The notes: a model not told the origin generated them from the sequence alone. A DNA stretch of 64,000 bases from Bacillota bacterium (GCA_023402395.1 JAEYGI010000040.1:992001-1056000); one strand, 5' to 3'. Shown: positions 15,415 to 24,673, numbered from the stretch's first letter. Numbers and translations are program-made.

Positions 15415-17466
15415 TTAGTTCTTAATAAATTCTCCCAAGTTTTGAGAAAGATTGCTTTCGTTTTGCTGATTGAGATACTTATTCATCTCTTGCTCGTTTT
15501 GATCCTGAGCGACTTCTTTTAAGCTCACGGAAACTTTACGGTTCGTGGTATCAATCTTAAGAATCTTGGCTTGAACCTCATCTCCAACTTTTAATACTTC
15601 TTCCGGTTTGCCGATTCGGCGATCCGCAATCTGCGAAACATGCGCCAACCCATCGATGCCCGGAGCTAACCGGATAAAAGCTCCAAACGACTCCAAACGG
15701 ACCACCGTACCGGGATAAACTTGGCCTTCTTCAAAATTACCAATGGCAGAGTGCCACGGATGTTCCTGAATCTGTTTGATTGAGAGGGAAATTCTTTTAG
15801 TCGACGGATCAACCTTGGTGACCAATACTTCAACCGGTTGTCCCACCGTCAGCACTTCCTGGGGATGCTTCACCCGGTTCCAACTTATTTCGGAGACATG
15901 AACCAACCCTTCGATTCCGGAACCGAGATCGACAAAGGCCCCGAAATCAGCCAGCCTGGTTACAACGCCGGTTCTACGCTCTCCCTCGATAATCTTCTCA
16001 TAAAAATCCTTCTCGGCTTTTTTCCGTTCCGCTTCGAGAAGCACCCTTCTCGAAACGACCACCCGTTTTTTTGAACGGTCAAATTCAATGATCTTCACCG
16101 GGAACGATGATCCGACCAATCCGTTCAAATCCTTAATATATCCAAGACCAGCCTGGGAAGCGGGCATAAAGGCCCTAAGGCCGTTGATGCTTACGCTCAA
16201 ACCGCCTTTTACCGCCTCGGAGACGGTTCCCTCAATAACAGCCTCCTGTTTATAAGCATCTTCCAATTCGAACCAGACCTGCTGTTGATCAACTAAACGT
16301 TTGGATAATACAATTTTATCTTCATCCCCGGCCCGGGCAACCATAACCTTAATGACATCGCCGACTTTAACCAACGTTTTTGCCGAGAGAGCTGGTTCTG
16401 ATGACAGCTCGGATAAAGGAATCGTTAAATCCGTTTTACCTCCGATATCGACGAAAGCGGCGTCATCCCTTACCAAAATCACCTTGGCATCCAATATTTG
16501 ACCGGGTGCCAATTCGCGGAAACGGTCCTCCGGCCAATCGTAGCTCATGGTTTCCTCGCCATCGATGCTCTCTTGTACTGATTCCGTCTGTTCCTTCGGT
16601 TCAACACTTTCTGATGACACTGGTTCTTTACCCCCTATACTTCGAATTTTCTCGACGACAGAGACTATTTGGTGGCCCGGAGTGGAAGCTCCTGCGGTAA
16701 CCCCAACTCGCTGGACTCCTTCAAACCATTCCGGCTTGAGTTCTGAAGCTGACTCTACTTGAAAAGTCGCTTTACAATAATTTAGAGCAATCTCGGTTAA
16801 CCTGCTGGTATTGGCGGAATTTCTACCTCCCACCACGATCATCAGGTCCACTTTTTGGCTTAATAATGCCGCTTCTTGCTGCCGCTGGGTGGTGGCCAGA
16901 CAAATAGTGTTAAAAACCCGAATCTCCTTGGTCAAGGGAATTAAAGTCGAGACAACCCTTTGGAACGCAACGACATCCTGAGTAGTCTGGCTAAGAACGC
17001 CTACCTTCGGGGCGATCAACCCAGGATCGATTGCCCCAGGGTCATTGATAACAATGGCTTTTCCCGCGACCGATTCCAATACTCCGACTACTTCTGCATG
17101 CTCCCGCTCACCGAAGATGAACAACTGATAATCCTGTCCAATAAGATAACCCGCCAATCGTTGAACATTTTTTACAAAAGGACAGGTGGCATCAATTATT
17201 TCCAAATTCCGATCCGACGCGGCTTGATAAACCGCCGGGCCCACTCCATGAGAACGGATGACGACTCTTCCCGAATGGATCTCTTGAACAGCGGAAACAG
17301 TATTCAAGCCTTTGGACTGAAGCGTTTTCACAACCTCCGGATTATGAATCACCGGTCCTAAACTACTGATCGGACGGGTATGGTCGGTCAGCGCTTCTTC
17401 CACCATTTCCAACGCTCGCTTTACTCCAAAGCAAAATCCCGCAGTTTCGGCTACAATGATCTCCAT
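15415..17466 (-). CDS. ispH: 4-hydroxy-3-methylbut-2-enyl diphosphate reductase fused to S1 RNA-binding domains
   Basis: A 683-residue fusion. The N-terminal 280 residues are IspH (LytB), the 4Fe-4S enzyme that makes IPP and DMAPP in the last step of the MEP isoprenoid pathway; cluster Cys 12, 95 and 189 and His 41 and 73 are visible. After an acidic linker, four S1 domains follow (about 320-390, 400-470, 490-560, 575-645), the third and fourth with strong FGAFVDL/FGAFIRL text. The ispH-rpsA fusion is known from Clostridia and relatives. The start overlaps the cmk stop by one base (TGATG), so it is coupled to cmk. Confidence 0.93.
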   Translation of the reverse strand: MEIIVAETAGFCFGVKRALEMVEEALTDHTRPISSLGPVIHNPEVVKTLQSKGLNTVSAVQEIHSGRVVIRSHGVGPAVYQAASDRNLEIIDATCPFVKNVQRLAGYLIGQDYQLFIFGEREHAEVVGVLESVAGKAIVINDPGAIDPGLIAPKVGVLSQTTQDVVAFQRVVSTLIPLTKEIRVFNTICLATTQRQQEAALLSQKVDLMIVVGGRNSANTSRLTEIALNYCKATFQVESASELKPEWFEGVQRVGVTAGASTPGHQIVSVVEKIRSIGGKEPVSSESVEPKEQTESVQESIDGEETMSYDWPEDRFRELAPGQILDAKVILVRDDAAFVDIGGKTDLTIPLSELSSEPALSAKTLVKVGDVIKVMVARAGDEDKIVLSKRLVDQQQVWFELEDAYKQEAVIEGTVSEAVKGGLSVSINGLRAFMPASQAGLGYIKDLNGLVGSSFPVKIIEFDRSKKRVVVSRRVLLEAERKKAEKDFYEKIIEGERRTGVVTRLADFGAFVDLGSGIEGLVHVSEISWNRVKHPQEVLTVGQPVEVLVTKVDPSTKRISLSIKQIQEHPWHSAIGNFEEGQVYPGTVVRLESFGAFIRLAPGIDGLAHVSQIADRRIGKPEEVLKVGDEVQAKILKIDTTNRKVSVSLKEVAQDQNEQEMNKYLNQQNESNLSQNLGEFIKN

Positions 17467-18167
17467 CAGCTTCCTGCGATGACAGCTCCTTTCTCTACGG
17501 CCAATGATTGAATCCTGGCAATGACTTCCGCGACAGATAAACCGGTGGTATCTATTAAAACTGCATCAGCGGCCTGCCGGAGCGGATCAATTTCCCGATG
17601 GGTATCAAGATAATCCCTTTGCCGAATCTGTTCTGTTTGCTCCGCAAGATCACAGACGATTCCTTTTTCAGTTAGTTCCATCCACCGACGTTTGCCACGC
17701 TCCTCGGGAGACGCGGTCAAAAAGACCTTCAGGTCGGCTTGAGGCAAAACCACCGTTCCAATGTCCCTACCATCCATTACCACACTTATATTCTCGGCCA
17801 TATGGCGCTGCAGACGAATCAACGCTTTCCGGACTCCGGGAACCGCGGCAACCTGGGATACTTTGTCGGTCACTTCCAACGAACGAATCGGCTCACTGAC
17901 ATCTTCCCCGTCCAGCAATACCTGAACTGCGCAAGTTCCCGATCCGGGACGATTAATGAGGCGGATGTCAGTTGTTTCGGCCAACGCGCTCAGGGCGTCT
18001 AGGTCAGCCAATGAGATGTTACGGCGAAATGATTTTAAAGTAAGCGCCCGATACATTGCACCGGTATCGATATATAAATAATGTAAATTGGAAGCAAGCA
18101 GCTTTGCCACGGTACTTTTCCCGGAACCGGCCGGTCCATCGATGGCAATAGCTATTTTTCTTTGCAT
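17466..18167 (-). CDS. cmk: Cytidylate kinase
   Basis: A 233-residue (d)CMP kinase that phosphorylates CMP and dCMP with ATP in pyrimidine nucleotide supply. The P-loop AIDGPAGSGKST (about 7-18), YIDTGAMYRALT and MDGRDIGTVV are classic. Length is normal for the bacterial enzyme. It starts with GGAGGGG upstream and is followed without gap by ispH-S1, a neighbour pair seen in other Bacillota, often with plsC between them; plsC is missing here. Confidence 0.93.
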   Translation of the reverse strand: MQRKIAIAIDGPAGSGKSTVAKLLASNLHYLYIDTGAMYRALTLKSFRRNISLADLDALSALAETTDIRLINRPGSGTCAVQVLLDGEDVSEPIRSLEVTDKVSQVAAVPGVRKALIRLQRHMAENISVVMDGRDIGTVVLPQADLKVFLTASPEERGKRRWMELTEKGIVCDLAEQTEQIRQRDYLDTHREIDPLRQAADAVLIDTTGLSVAEVIARIQSLAVEKGAVIAGS

Positions 18168-18178
18168 GAGCCCCTCCG

Positions 18179-18625
18179 TCAGTAATTCCGGGAAGCGATT
18201 TCTTCTCTTCCCTTGCGGACAATTCGGAGCGTCCGGTCAAGATGCTCCTCCAACTGTTGCAAAATTTGATTAGCGTATTGAAACGCCTCACTTTCAATCT
18301 TCTCTGCTTCCAATCTGGCTTCGGATAAAATCCGGCCGGCTTCTTCCTCAGCTCGGACCTTGATTTGATCCTCGTGTACCAACCGATCCGCATATGCTTC
18401 TGCTTCCCGTAAAATTCGTTTGGCTTCTTCCTGCGCTTGTTCCAGATAACGGTCTTTTTCCTGAACAACCCATTCCGCTTCTTTAATCTCTTCGGGAAGA
18501 GTGGCCCGGATCTTTTCCAACAGTTCTTCGAACTCATCCAGATCAATCATCACTTTACCGGCAATGCGAAAATTCGACACAGCCAATTCTTCCATATGGT
18601 CCAAAAGCACTAAAATGCTCATCAT
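18179..18625 (-). CDS. Coiled-coil protein related to V-type ATPase E/DivIVA-like helices
   Basis: A 148-residue, highly charged, nearly all-helical protein. Residues about 45-125 form a long coiled coil rich in Glu, Ala, Arg and Lys (EAKRILREAEAYADRLV), as in F/V-ATPase stalk-like proteins that are often annotated simply as ATPase. It lies between coaD and cmk, with 12-13 base gaps, in a housekeeping operon where Bacillota often keep a protein of this sort. No catalytic motif is present, so a structural role is more likely than ATP hydrolysis. The start may be either of two adjacent ATGs. Confidence 0.65.
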   Translation of the reverse strand: MMSILVLLDHMEELAVSNFRIAGKVMIDLDEFEELLEKIRATLPEEIKEAEWVVQEKDRYLEQAQEEAKRILREAEAYADRLVHEDQIKVRAEEEAGRILSEARLEAEKIESEAFQYANQILQQLEEHLDRTLRIVRKGREEIASRNY

Positions 18626-18638
18626 CGATCCGTACCCC

Positions 18639-19151
18639 TTATCGAACCAAGAATTTGGTCTGCATTGCCGCCGCTACCTCAGGAGGCACCAGATCACGGA
18701 TCTCTCCGCCAAATTGAGCCAATTCCTTGATCATGCTGGAGCTTAAAAACGAATATTCGTTTTTGGTCATCATGAACATCGTCTCAATCTCCGGGGCCAT
18801 CCGCTTGTTATTTAACGCCATCTGAAACTCAATCTCAAAATCGGAGATCGCCCGAAGGCCTTTCACGATCAAGTTCCCCTCAACCTGCCGCATGAAATCC
18901 ACCAACAAACCGCCGAAAGACAGGACCTCAACATTGGGAAGGTGCTTGGTCGCGGAACGGATCAATTCCACCCGTTCTTCCACAGTGAAAAGGGGTTTTT
19001 TATTGGGATTTTTCAAGACTCCGACCACGACTTCGGGAAAGAATTGAGAGGAGCGCTCAATGATATCGATATGTCCATAGGTGATCGGATCGAAACTGCC
19101 AGGACAAACCGCTTTAACGTAGTTATTTTTTACCATAAAAATTCCCGCCAT
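18639..19151 (-). CDS. coaD: Phosphopantetheine adenylyltransferase
   Basis: Makes dephospho-CoA from 4'-phosphopantetheine and ATP, the fourth step of CoA synthesis. The nucleotidyltransferase motif PGSFDPITYGHID, the GLRAISDFEIE segment and the ISSS-equivalent SFLSSSMIKE are all present. The frame gives 170 residues from 19151; an internal ATG at 19136 with GGCGGGAAT upstream gives 165, closer to the family norm. The gene follows rsmD, a conserved pair in bacteria. Confidence 0.93.
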   Translation of the reverse strand: MAGIFMVKNNYVKAVCPGSFDPITYGHIDIIERSSQFFPEVVVGVLKNPNKKPLFTVEERVELIRSATKHLPNVEVLSFGGLLVDFMRQVEGNLIVKGLRAISDFEIEFQMALNNKRMAPEIETMFMMTKNEYSFLSSSMIKELAQFGGEIRDLVPPEVAAAMQTKFLVR

Positions 19152-19165
19152 TTCTCAAATAGAGG

Positions 19166-19711
19166 TCAATTATGAAATAAGGATAAACTGATATCTCCAT
19201 AGGTCCGACAGTCAATCAAATTTAACGGAGCAACACCATTAAGAACCATGCCGCGCGGATGTTCCGCGATGAGCATGGCTTGAGCGCTTAACAATTCAAG
19301 CCGCCATATCTCTTGGATCGCCCGGGGTAATAAACCGGCTTCGAAGGGCGGATCTAAAAACACCAGATCAAACACTGCTTTTTCTCGTGAAAGCAGAGAG
19401 AGTGTACGCTCGAAGCTCAAATTGATGATTCGAGGCTGATCCTGGGTTTCTAACAGCTTACAGTTTTCGCGAACCAGCTTAATGCTCATTATACTTTCGT
19501 CAGCCATCACCACGCAAGCAGCGCCACGGCTAATCGCCTCAATGCCGATCGCTCCCGAACCCGCGAATAAATCGAGAAATGACGCCCCGATGATCCGGGC
19601 ACCGATGATATTGAATAACGCTTCCTTGACCCGGTCAGCGGTGGGGCGGACACCCGGATGCTTTGGGCTCTTTAGAACCCGGCCCTTGTATTTTCCGGCA
19701 ACGACTCTCAT
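19166..19711 (-). CDS. rsmD: 16S rRNA (guanine-966 N2)-methyltransferase
   Basis: A 181-residue SAM-dependent methyltransferase that modifies G966 of 16S rRNA. The SAM motif FLDLFAGSGAIGIEAISRGA and the catalytic DPPF motif (LVFLDPPFEAG) are clear, as is the N-terminal RVVAGKYKGR. The start overlaps the fakB stop by 4 bases (ATGA). Gene order fakA-fakB-rsmD-coaD on the minus strand suggests one housekeeping transcript. Confidence 0.92.
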   Translation of the reverse strand: MRVVAGKYKGRVLKSPKHPGVRPTADRVKEALFNIIGARIIGASFLDLFAGSGAIGIEAISRGAACVVMADESIMSIKLVRENCKLLETQDQPRIINLSFERTLSLLSREKAVFDLVFLDPPFEAGLLPRAIQEIWRLELLSAQAMLIAEHPRGMVLNGVAPLNLIDCRTYGDISLSLFHN

Positions 19712-20556
19712 TCCGCCGGAATCGCGGCCATGCCGATGGTATGTGGACCACCGTGAGAGCCAATGACGGGTCCGACCAGATTAGTAATTGATTCGGAGAT
19801 GTTTAATCGCGCGGCAGCCGTTTTTTGCATGATTTGATTCAATTCCGGAAGCTCAGTATGCATAAAACAGACGATTAACGGCCGGGAGCCGTAACGTTGA
19901 ACGATTGTTTCTACGATCTCGGCGGCAACTCGCTGAAAATTACCGCGGATTTTTTCAACCGGAACGATGACACCATTGTCAATGGCTAAAATCGGTTTAA
20001 TATTCAGCAAACCGCCCAACAATGCCGAGGCCTTGCCGATCCGCCCGGTCCGGTGCAGATATTCGAGACTATTGACCGTGAAATAGACTCCCGCCTCGCC
20101 TTTCCATTGTTCAATCTTTTCCAGAATCAACTCAAAACTGGCTCCTGCTTTGGCCAGCCGCGCCGCTTTCAACACGATCAACCCCAAACCCAGGCAAACA
20201 TTGCGCGAATCCACCAATGAAAATTTTGTATCGTTGCCGAGCATTGCTGCGGCCACTTCCGCTGAACCTAAGGTTCCGCTCATTTCCTTGGAAATATGTA
20301 TGGAAATTATGCTAAACCCATCGGCGGCCAATCGTTGATATACTTTAAGAAATTCACCCGGAGCCGGCTGAGAGGTATTCGGGAGAACGTCCTCGTTTCG
20401 TAACCGGTTATAAAATTCCTCGCTCCAGATCTCAACTCCGTCTTTGAATACTTCGTCTCCGAAATGCACATTCAACGGAACGACTTCAATGCCATACTCC
20501 TCAACTAGTTTCATTGGTATATCGGCTGTGCTGTCCGTTACAATTTTAACTGGCAT
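19708..20556 (-). CDS. DegV family fatty-acid-binding protein (FakB type)
   Basis: A 282-residue DegV protein, the subunit that presents fatty acids to FakA for phosphorylation, feeding exogenous fatty acids into phospholipids. N-terminal VKIVTDSTADIP, TSQPAPGEF and the SGTLGSAEVAA segment are typical, as is the C-terminal GPVIGSHGGPHTIG. It directly follows fakA (11-base gap), which supports pairing. Start at ATG 20556 behind AGAGGTG. Confidence 0.88.
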   Translation of the reverse strand: MPVKIVTDSTADIPMKLVEEYGIEVVPLNVHFGDEVFKDGVEIWSEEFYNRLRNEDVLPNTSQPAPGEFLKVYQRLAADGFSIISIHISKEMSGTLGSAEVAAAMLGNDTKFSLVDSRNVCLGLGLIVLKAARLAKAGASFELILEKIEQWKGEAGVYFTVNSLEYLHRTGRIGKASALLGGLLNIKPILAIDNGVIVPVEKIRGNFQRVAAEIVETIVQRYGSRPLIVCFMHTELPELNQIMQKTAAARLNISESITNLVGPVIGSHGGPHTIGMAAIPAE

Positions 20557-20567
20557 CAAGGCACCTC

Positions 20568-22205
20568 TTATTCTATTGAAAAGAAATAATAATATAAAGG
20601 CTGTCCTCCATAATACAACTCAACTTCGGCATCAGGAAACATCGTTTCCAAACGGTTCAGCACATCCTGCGCCGTAATCGAAGTGACGTCCGAGCCGTAA
20701 TAAACTGATATCAGGCCGCTGTTGGCGTTCGGAACCTGTTTTAAAGTTGCTTCCAATACCTGTTCCGGAGTGGAACCGCTATTAACAATACCGCCGTTGA
20801 CTAATCCGATGACATCGCCCTGATTTATTTCTAAATCACCGATTTTGGTGTTCCGAACCGCATAAGTGATTTCCCCGGTAATAATGGAATGGATTTTCTC
20901 CGACATGCTTTCAAAGTTTTCATCCAGCGTCTTTTCCTCCGAAAAACTGAGCATCGCAGTTAGCCCTTCGGGAATACTCTGGGTCGGAATCACTCGGACC
21001 TTTTTGGTAACCAAATCCTGAACATGGTTGGCGGTCATTACAATATTGCTATTATTGGGAAGGAGGATAACTTCGGGGGCGGGAACGGCCGATACCGCCT
21101 TGGCCAGATCCTCGATACTGGGATTCATCGTCTGGCCGCCGTTGACCAGCCTATTAGCTCCAAGACTTCGGAAAATTCGCTCCAAACCTTCTCCGACAGC
21201 CACCGAGACAACCCCGATCCGGGCATCGCCTTCGCTCGCGGCTTGTTTCGCCAGTCGTTGCTGGCTTTGTTCAATCATATTATGAATCTGAATCTCGAAC
21301 ATATCCCCCAACCGGACCGCAAAGTCGAGAATAAGGCCGGGGTTATTGGTATGAATATGAATTTTGACGGTATTCTCATCACCCACAACCAACAAACAGT
21401 CTCCGTGCGGATTGAGGCTGTCTTTAATATGTTCAAGATCCAGTTCTTTTCCTTTTAAAATGAATTCCGTGCAATATTGAAAGTTGATCTCCGTATCGGG
21501 AAGCAACTCATTGTCAGTGTAAGGAGAGACACTCGTCACTTTGGAAGGAGAAGCAAGCACAACGTGGGAAATGTCGTCCGACGCCTCGCCGTTCATTTCC
21601 CGAACCAATCCCTCCACAAAAAAAATCAATCCCTGCCCCCCCGCATCCACCACACCCGCTTGTTTGAGTACGGGGAGCATCTCGGGGGTCCGGGCCAAAA
21701 CCTCCCGGCCATGTTGATAGATTTCATTCATGAATTGAGCCAGAGACAGATCACGAGTCGCATTATCCGAAGCAAACCGGGCCATTTCCCGAATAATGGT
21801 TAAAATCGTCCCTTCCACCGGCTGACGAACAGCTTGATATGACATGGTATAGGCGCCGTTAATCCCTTGCACCAACTCAAACTTGCCCAGCTTGTCCAGG
21901 TCTTTCGGCAACGCCTTGACAAAACCGCGAAAAAACTGGGATACGATTACGCCACTGTTTCCGCGCGCACCCATTAACGCCCCGTATGCAGCAGATTCAA
22001 GCAGATCGATCACTCGCGAAGATTGATTGTTGCTCGCCTCCCGCAATGCGGATTGAAACGTTAAATACATATTGGTTCCGGTATCGCCATCCGGGACGGG
22101 AAAGATATTCAGGGCGTCAACTTCCGCCTTGTGCGTATAAAGACAAGTTGTTCCAGAAGCCAATAGTCGTCTAAGCAAATTGCTATCGATTGCTTCCTGA
22201 AGCAA
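20568..22205 (-). CDS. fakA: Fatty acid kinase subunit A (DAK2/DegV-kinase, YloV family)
   Basis: A 545-residue kinase that phosphorylates FakB-bound fatty acids with ATP. The N-terminal DhaL-like domain has NIFPVPDGDTGTNM and GARGNSGVI (about 36-105), the magnesium and ATP site; the C-terminal half (about 340-545) is the DAK-associated domain with the EILLPNNSNI segment. Length matches YloV. Starts at TTG 22205 with GGAGG seven bases upstream. It lies between asp23 and fakB, the usual order. Confidence 0.92.
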   Translation of the reverse strand: MLQEAIDSNLLRRLLASGTTCLYTHKAEVDALNIFPVPDGDTGTNMYLTFQSALREASNNQSSRVIDLLESAAYGALMGARGNSGVIVSQFFRGFVKALPKDLDKLGKFELVQGINGAYTMSYQAVRQPVEGTILTIIREMARFASDNATRDLSLAQFMNEIYQHGREVLARTPEMLPVLKQAGVVDAGGQGLIFFVEGLVREMNGEASDDISHVVLASPSKVTSVSPYTDNELLPDTEINFQYCTEFILKGKELDLEHIKDSLNPHGDCLLVVGDENTVKIHIHTNNPGLILDFAVRLGDMFEIQIHNMIEQSQQRLAKQAASEGDARIGVVSVAVGEGLERIFRSLGANRLVNGGQTMNPSIEDLAKAVSAVPAPEVILLPNNSNIVMTANHVQDLVTKKVRVIPTQSIPEGLTAMLSFSEEKTLDENFESMSEKIHSIITGEITYAVRNTKIGDLEINQGDVIGLVNGGIVNSGSTPEQVLEATLKQVPNANSGLISVYYGSDVTSITAQDVLNRLETMFPDAEVELYYGGQPLYYYFFSIE

Positions 22206-22224
22206 ATGACTGCCTCCTTATCGG

Positions 22225-22602
22225 TCACTTTTTATTTGTTCTCACACTTTGAACCACTACATTTACCTTGGAGATTTTCAATCCCAATTGAGTTTCCACG
22301 GCATATTTGACACTTTCAATCACATTATGGGCCACTTCTTGGATCCGAACTCCATACTCCACAATGATCGAAAGATCAATATATACTTGATCATCATTGC
22401 CGATGGTCACTTCGATCCCCTTGGTCAAATTATCTCTCCCGGTCAACAACTCGGAAATACCGTCTTGTATATTGCGAGAGGCCATTCCAACCACGCCAAA
22501 GCATTGCAAGGTCGCGATGCCGGCAACCATTGCAATAGCGCCATTGGAGATGTTCACCAACCCCAAAGACCGATTATCCGGTGTTTTATTTTTTTCCGGC
22601 AC
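22225..22602 (-). CDS. Asp23/Gls24 family envelope stress response protein
   Basis: A 125-residue Asp23-family protein (YloU type). ISNGAIAMVAGIATLQCFGVVGMA and VYIDLSIIVEYGVRIQEVAHNVIESVK are the usual landmarks. Such proteins are membrane-associated and linked to cell-envelope homeostasis in Gram-positives. It starts at GTG 22602 with GAGGAGGA upstream and precedes fakA by 19 bases, as in many Bacillota. Confidence 0.9.
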   Translation of the reverse strand: MPEKNKTPDNRSLGLVNISNGAIAMVAGIATLQCFGVVGMASRNIQDGISELLTGRDNLTKGIEVTIGNDDQVYIDLSIIVEYGVRIQEVAHNVIESVKYAVETQLGLKISKVNVVVQSVRTNKK

Positions 22603-22735
22603 GCATCTTCCTCCTCAATCCGGATTAATTCCGACAAACCCCGCCCGCTGTTCAGGAATTATCGCCATCCATCGAAACAACTTGAGATAAATTCGCGAAA
22701 AAAATCAATTCTCCTTCAATCGGTGTAGATTTAAA

Positions 22736-22927
22736 CTATTTTGCCATTTTATTCAATTCATGCAGCAATTGCTCCAACGGAACATTATGCATCTTTGCAC
22801 CATTTTCAATCGTCTCCATGGTCATACCCATGCATCCCACGCAACCCATACCGAAACGTTCAAAGACTTCCGTCGCTTCGGGAAAAGACTGCAAAAGATC
22901 GATGATCCGGGTATCTTTAGTAATCAT
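22736..22927 (-). CDS. DUF1858 domain protein (CxxC redox-type)
   Basis: A 63-residue protein of the DUF1858 family (hybrid-cluster-protein-associated redox disulfide domain). It has GMGCVGCMGM with a CxxC pair near residue 30-33, and the ITKDTRIIDLLQSFPEATEVF start typical of the family. It may bind a metal or cycle thiols; no substrate is known. Start at ATG 22927 behind AGAAGG. It is divergent from rpmB. Confidence 0.85.
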   Translation of the reverse strand: MITKDTRIIDLLQSFPEATEVFERFGMGCVGCMGMTMETIENGAKMHNVPLEQLLHELNKMAK

Positions 22928-23043
22928 AGCCATCCTTCTTTCACAAGCGCTTTACAGCGCTTTACTCTTGTATTTTCGTTTTATCCGGTTAAACTCCTCC
23001 TAAAATTAAATTATGATTCGAGGATTTGATAAAAGATTTTCCC

Positions 23044-23072
23044 TTGTCAGTATGGTTTGTTTATGATAAAAT
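23044..23072 (+). promoter_or_regulatory. Sigma-A-type promoter of rpmB
   Basis: TTGTCA (23044-23049), 17-base spacer, TAAAAT (23067-23072), about 40 bases before the rpmB start. Confidence 0.6.
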
Positions 23073-23111
23073 TATTTTTGCCTTATAAAGCTATGTTAGG
23101 AGGTGTTTTCG

Positions 23112-23303
23112 TTGTCCAACGTCTGTTCGATCTGCGGTAAAGGCCACCAAACCGGAAATTTGGTAAGCCATTCGAATATCAAAACCCATCGCCGCTGGAA
23201 AGTTAATCTTCGTTCGGTCAAAGCGGTTGTTGACGGCACTACCCGGCGGATTCGGGTATGTTCCCGTTGTTTGCGTTCAAACAAGGTAACAAGGGCAATA
23301 TAA
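23112..23303 (+). CDS. rpmB: 50S ribosomal protein L28
   Basis: A 63-residue L28 of the zinc-binding form, with CSICGK near the N-terminus and CSRCLRS at the end forming a four-Cys ribbon. SHSNIKTHRRWKVNLR is the usual core. The start is TTG 23112, with AGGAGGTG at 23098-23105; the GTG at 23103 lies inside that site and is not used. It stands alone on the plus strand and is closed by its own terminator, the common arrangement beside asp23 and fakA. Confidence 0.95.
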   Translation: MSNVCSICGKGHQTGNLVSHSNIKTHRRWKVNLRSVKAVVDGTTRRIRVCSRCLRSNKVTRAI

Positions 23304-23317
23304 GTATAAGTATAAAG

Positions 23318-23341
23318 AAAAAAGGCCTACGGGTCTTTTTT
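23318..23341 (+). terminator. Rho-independent terminator of rpmB
   Basis: AAAAAAGGCC pairs with GGTCTTTTTT (one G-T pair) around TACG, ending in T. Confidence 0.75.
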
Positions 23342-23377
23342 GTTTGGCGTGGATTTCTTAAAGCGTTATGATGATGC

Positions 23378-23471
23378 CCGGCCGAGAGGCCGGTTGTCTC
23401 AGAAATGCAGGAAAATAAGCGAATGGCCGATACCGGCTTTTGCAAAGCCTCCATCGGCAAGTATGCTTTCC
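23378..23471 (+). promoter_or_regulatory. Structured leader upstream of prs
   Basis: Two hairpins. The first is CCGGCC-GAGA-GGCCGG (23378-23393), with a GNRA tetraloop. The second is long: GGCTTT/AAAGCC at 23435-23449 nested inside GCCGAT/ATCGGC at 23426-23458, with GGAAA..AAGC/GCTTTCC outside (23410-23471). No U tract follows, so it is not a terminator. It does not match a riboswitch consensus I know. Confidence 0.45.
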
Positions 23472-23535
23472 AAATCTCGCCAATTTCGCGTTTTCAAGTG
23501 ACGAAAGATTATCTTGAACACGGGAGGGTCCTGTC

Positions 23536-24483
23536 TTGTCGCGTTATGGACCGATGCAACTCTTCTCCGGTACTTCCAACCCCCAATTAGGCAAGGAGAT
23601 TGCCGACTACTTGGGGGTTAAGCTGGGTGGAGTCAATATCTCCAGATTTGCCAGCGGTGAAATCTATGTTCGTTACCTCGAGAGCATTCGCGGTTCCGAT
23701 GTTTTTATCATCCAGTCATTAGTTAATAATGTTAATGATTCCATTATGGAAATGCTAATCATGATCGATGCCTTAAAACGGGCTTCCGCAGGAAGAATCA
23801 CTGCGGTTATTCCCTATTACGGTTATGCCCGCCAGGAAAAAAAGTCAGCCCCGCGCGAACCCATTACCGCCAGGATGCTGGCTGACATTATATCCGCAGT
23901 CGGCGCCGACCGGGTAATCACCATGGACCTTCATGCTCCGGCCATTCAGGGGTTTTTCAACATCCCGGTCGATCACATGACCGCATTGCCGATGCTGGCT
24001 CAATACATCCGGCAGCAAAATTTGGAGGACGGAGTAATCATTGCTCCCGACGCTGGAAGCGTGAAAAAGGCTGAAAAACTGGCGACCCGTCTCGACTTGC
24101 CGCTCGGTGTGATGTATAAACGGAGGCCCGCTCCCAACGTGGCGGAGATGACTTTCTTTATCGGCGATGTAAAGGACAAAACGCCGATCATTATTGATGA
24201 CATGGTCGATACCGCGGGAAGCATCATGCAGGTGGTCGACGCCCTGGTCGAACGGGGGGCGAAGCCTGAGATCCGTCTTTTGACCACGCACGGATTATTT
24301 TCACCGCCTGCCATCGACCGGCTGAACCACCCTTCGATTAAAGAAATTGTGACCTGCAACACTGTACCGTTGCCGCCGGAAAAAATGCTCCCAACCGTGA
24401 CGGTGCTGTCCGTTGCGCCGCTCTTTGGAGATGCCATCCGCCGGATTCATCAAGACATTTCCGTCAGCGTACTGTTTGATTAG
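23536..24483 (+). CDS. prs: Ribose-phosphate pyrophosphokinase
   Basis: A 315-residue PRPP synthetase that transfers diphosphate from ATP to ribose 5-phosphate for nucleotide, His and Trp synthesis. Family landmarks are FSGTSNPQLGKEIADYLG, PYYGYARQEKK, the divalent-cation signature MDLHAPAIQGFF and the PRPP loop IIIDDMVDTAGS. It starts at TTG 23536 behind GGGAGGG. A structured leader lies upstream, and a bidirectional terminator follows about 150 bases after the stop. Confidence 0.93.
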   Translation: MSRYGPMQLFSGTSNPQLGKEIADYLGVKLGGVNISRFASGEIYVRYLESIRGSDVFIIQSLVNNVNDSIMEMLIMIDALKRASAGRITAVIPYYGYARQEKKSAPREPITARMLADIISAVGADRVITMDLHAPAIQGFFNIPVDHMTALPMLAQYIRQQNLEDGVIIAPDAGSVKKAEKLATRLDLPLGVMYKRRPAPNVAEMTFFIGDVKDKTPIIIDDMVDTAGSIMQVVDALVERGAKPEIRLLTTHGLFSPPAIDRLNHPSIKEIVTCNTVPLPPEKMLPTVTVLSVAPLFGDAIRRIHQDISVSVLFD

Positions 24484-24635
24484 TCCGACTGCGAAACTCA
24501 ACGGTTTAATGCCAGAATTAAATAATGTTTCAGCAAAAATCTTCTCCAGGGTGAAATTCTGATCTTTCACTTCCCCAAACTGATAATTTTCGCCGCCGCG
24601 GATCTTGCCAACGGCTAAAACTGATCTTTTTCGAC

Positions 24636-24673
24636 AAAAAAAGATCTCCCGTCGCCCGGGAGATCCTTTTTTT
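24636..24673. terminator. Bidirectional terminator between prs and yqeH
   Basis: GATCTCCCG (24643-24651) pairs with CGGGAGATC (24657-24665); A7 on one side and T7 on the other serve both strands. Confidence 0.85.

Noticed and set aside
23398..23471. Cyclic-di-GMP (GEMM) riboswitch upstream of prs
   Set aside because: A GCAAAGCCTCC patch recalls it, but the GGGCAAA and GGTAG parts are missing and the folding differs.
24484..24635. Small gene between prs and its terminator
   Set aside because: No frame with a ribosome site; it reads as untranslated 3' sequence.
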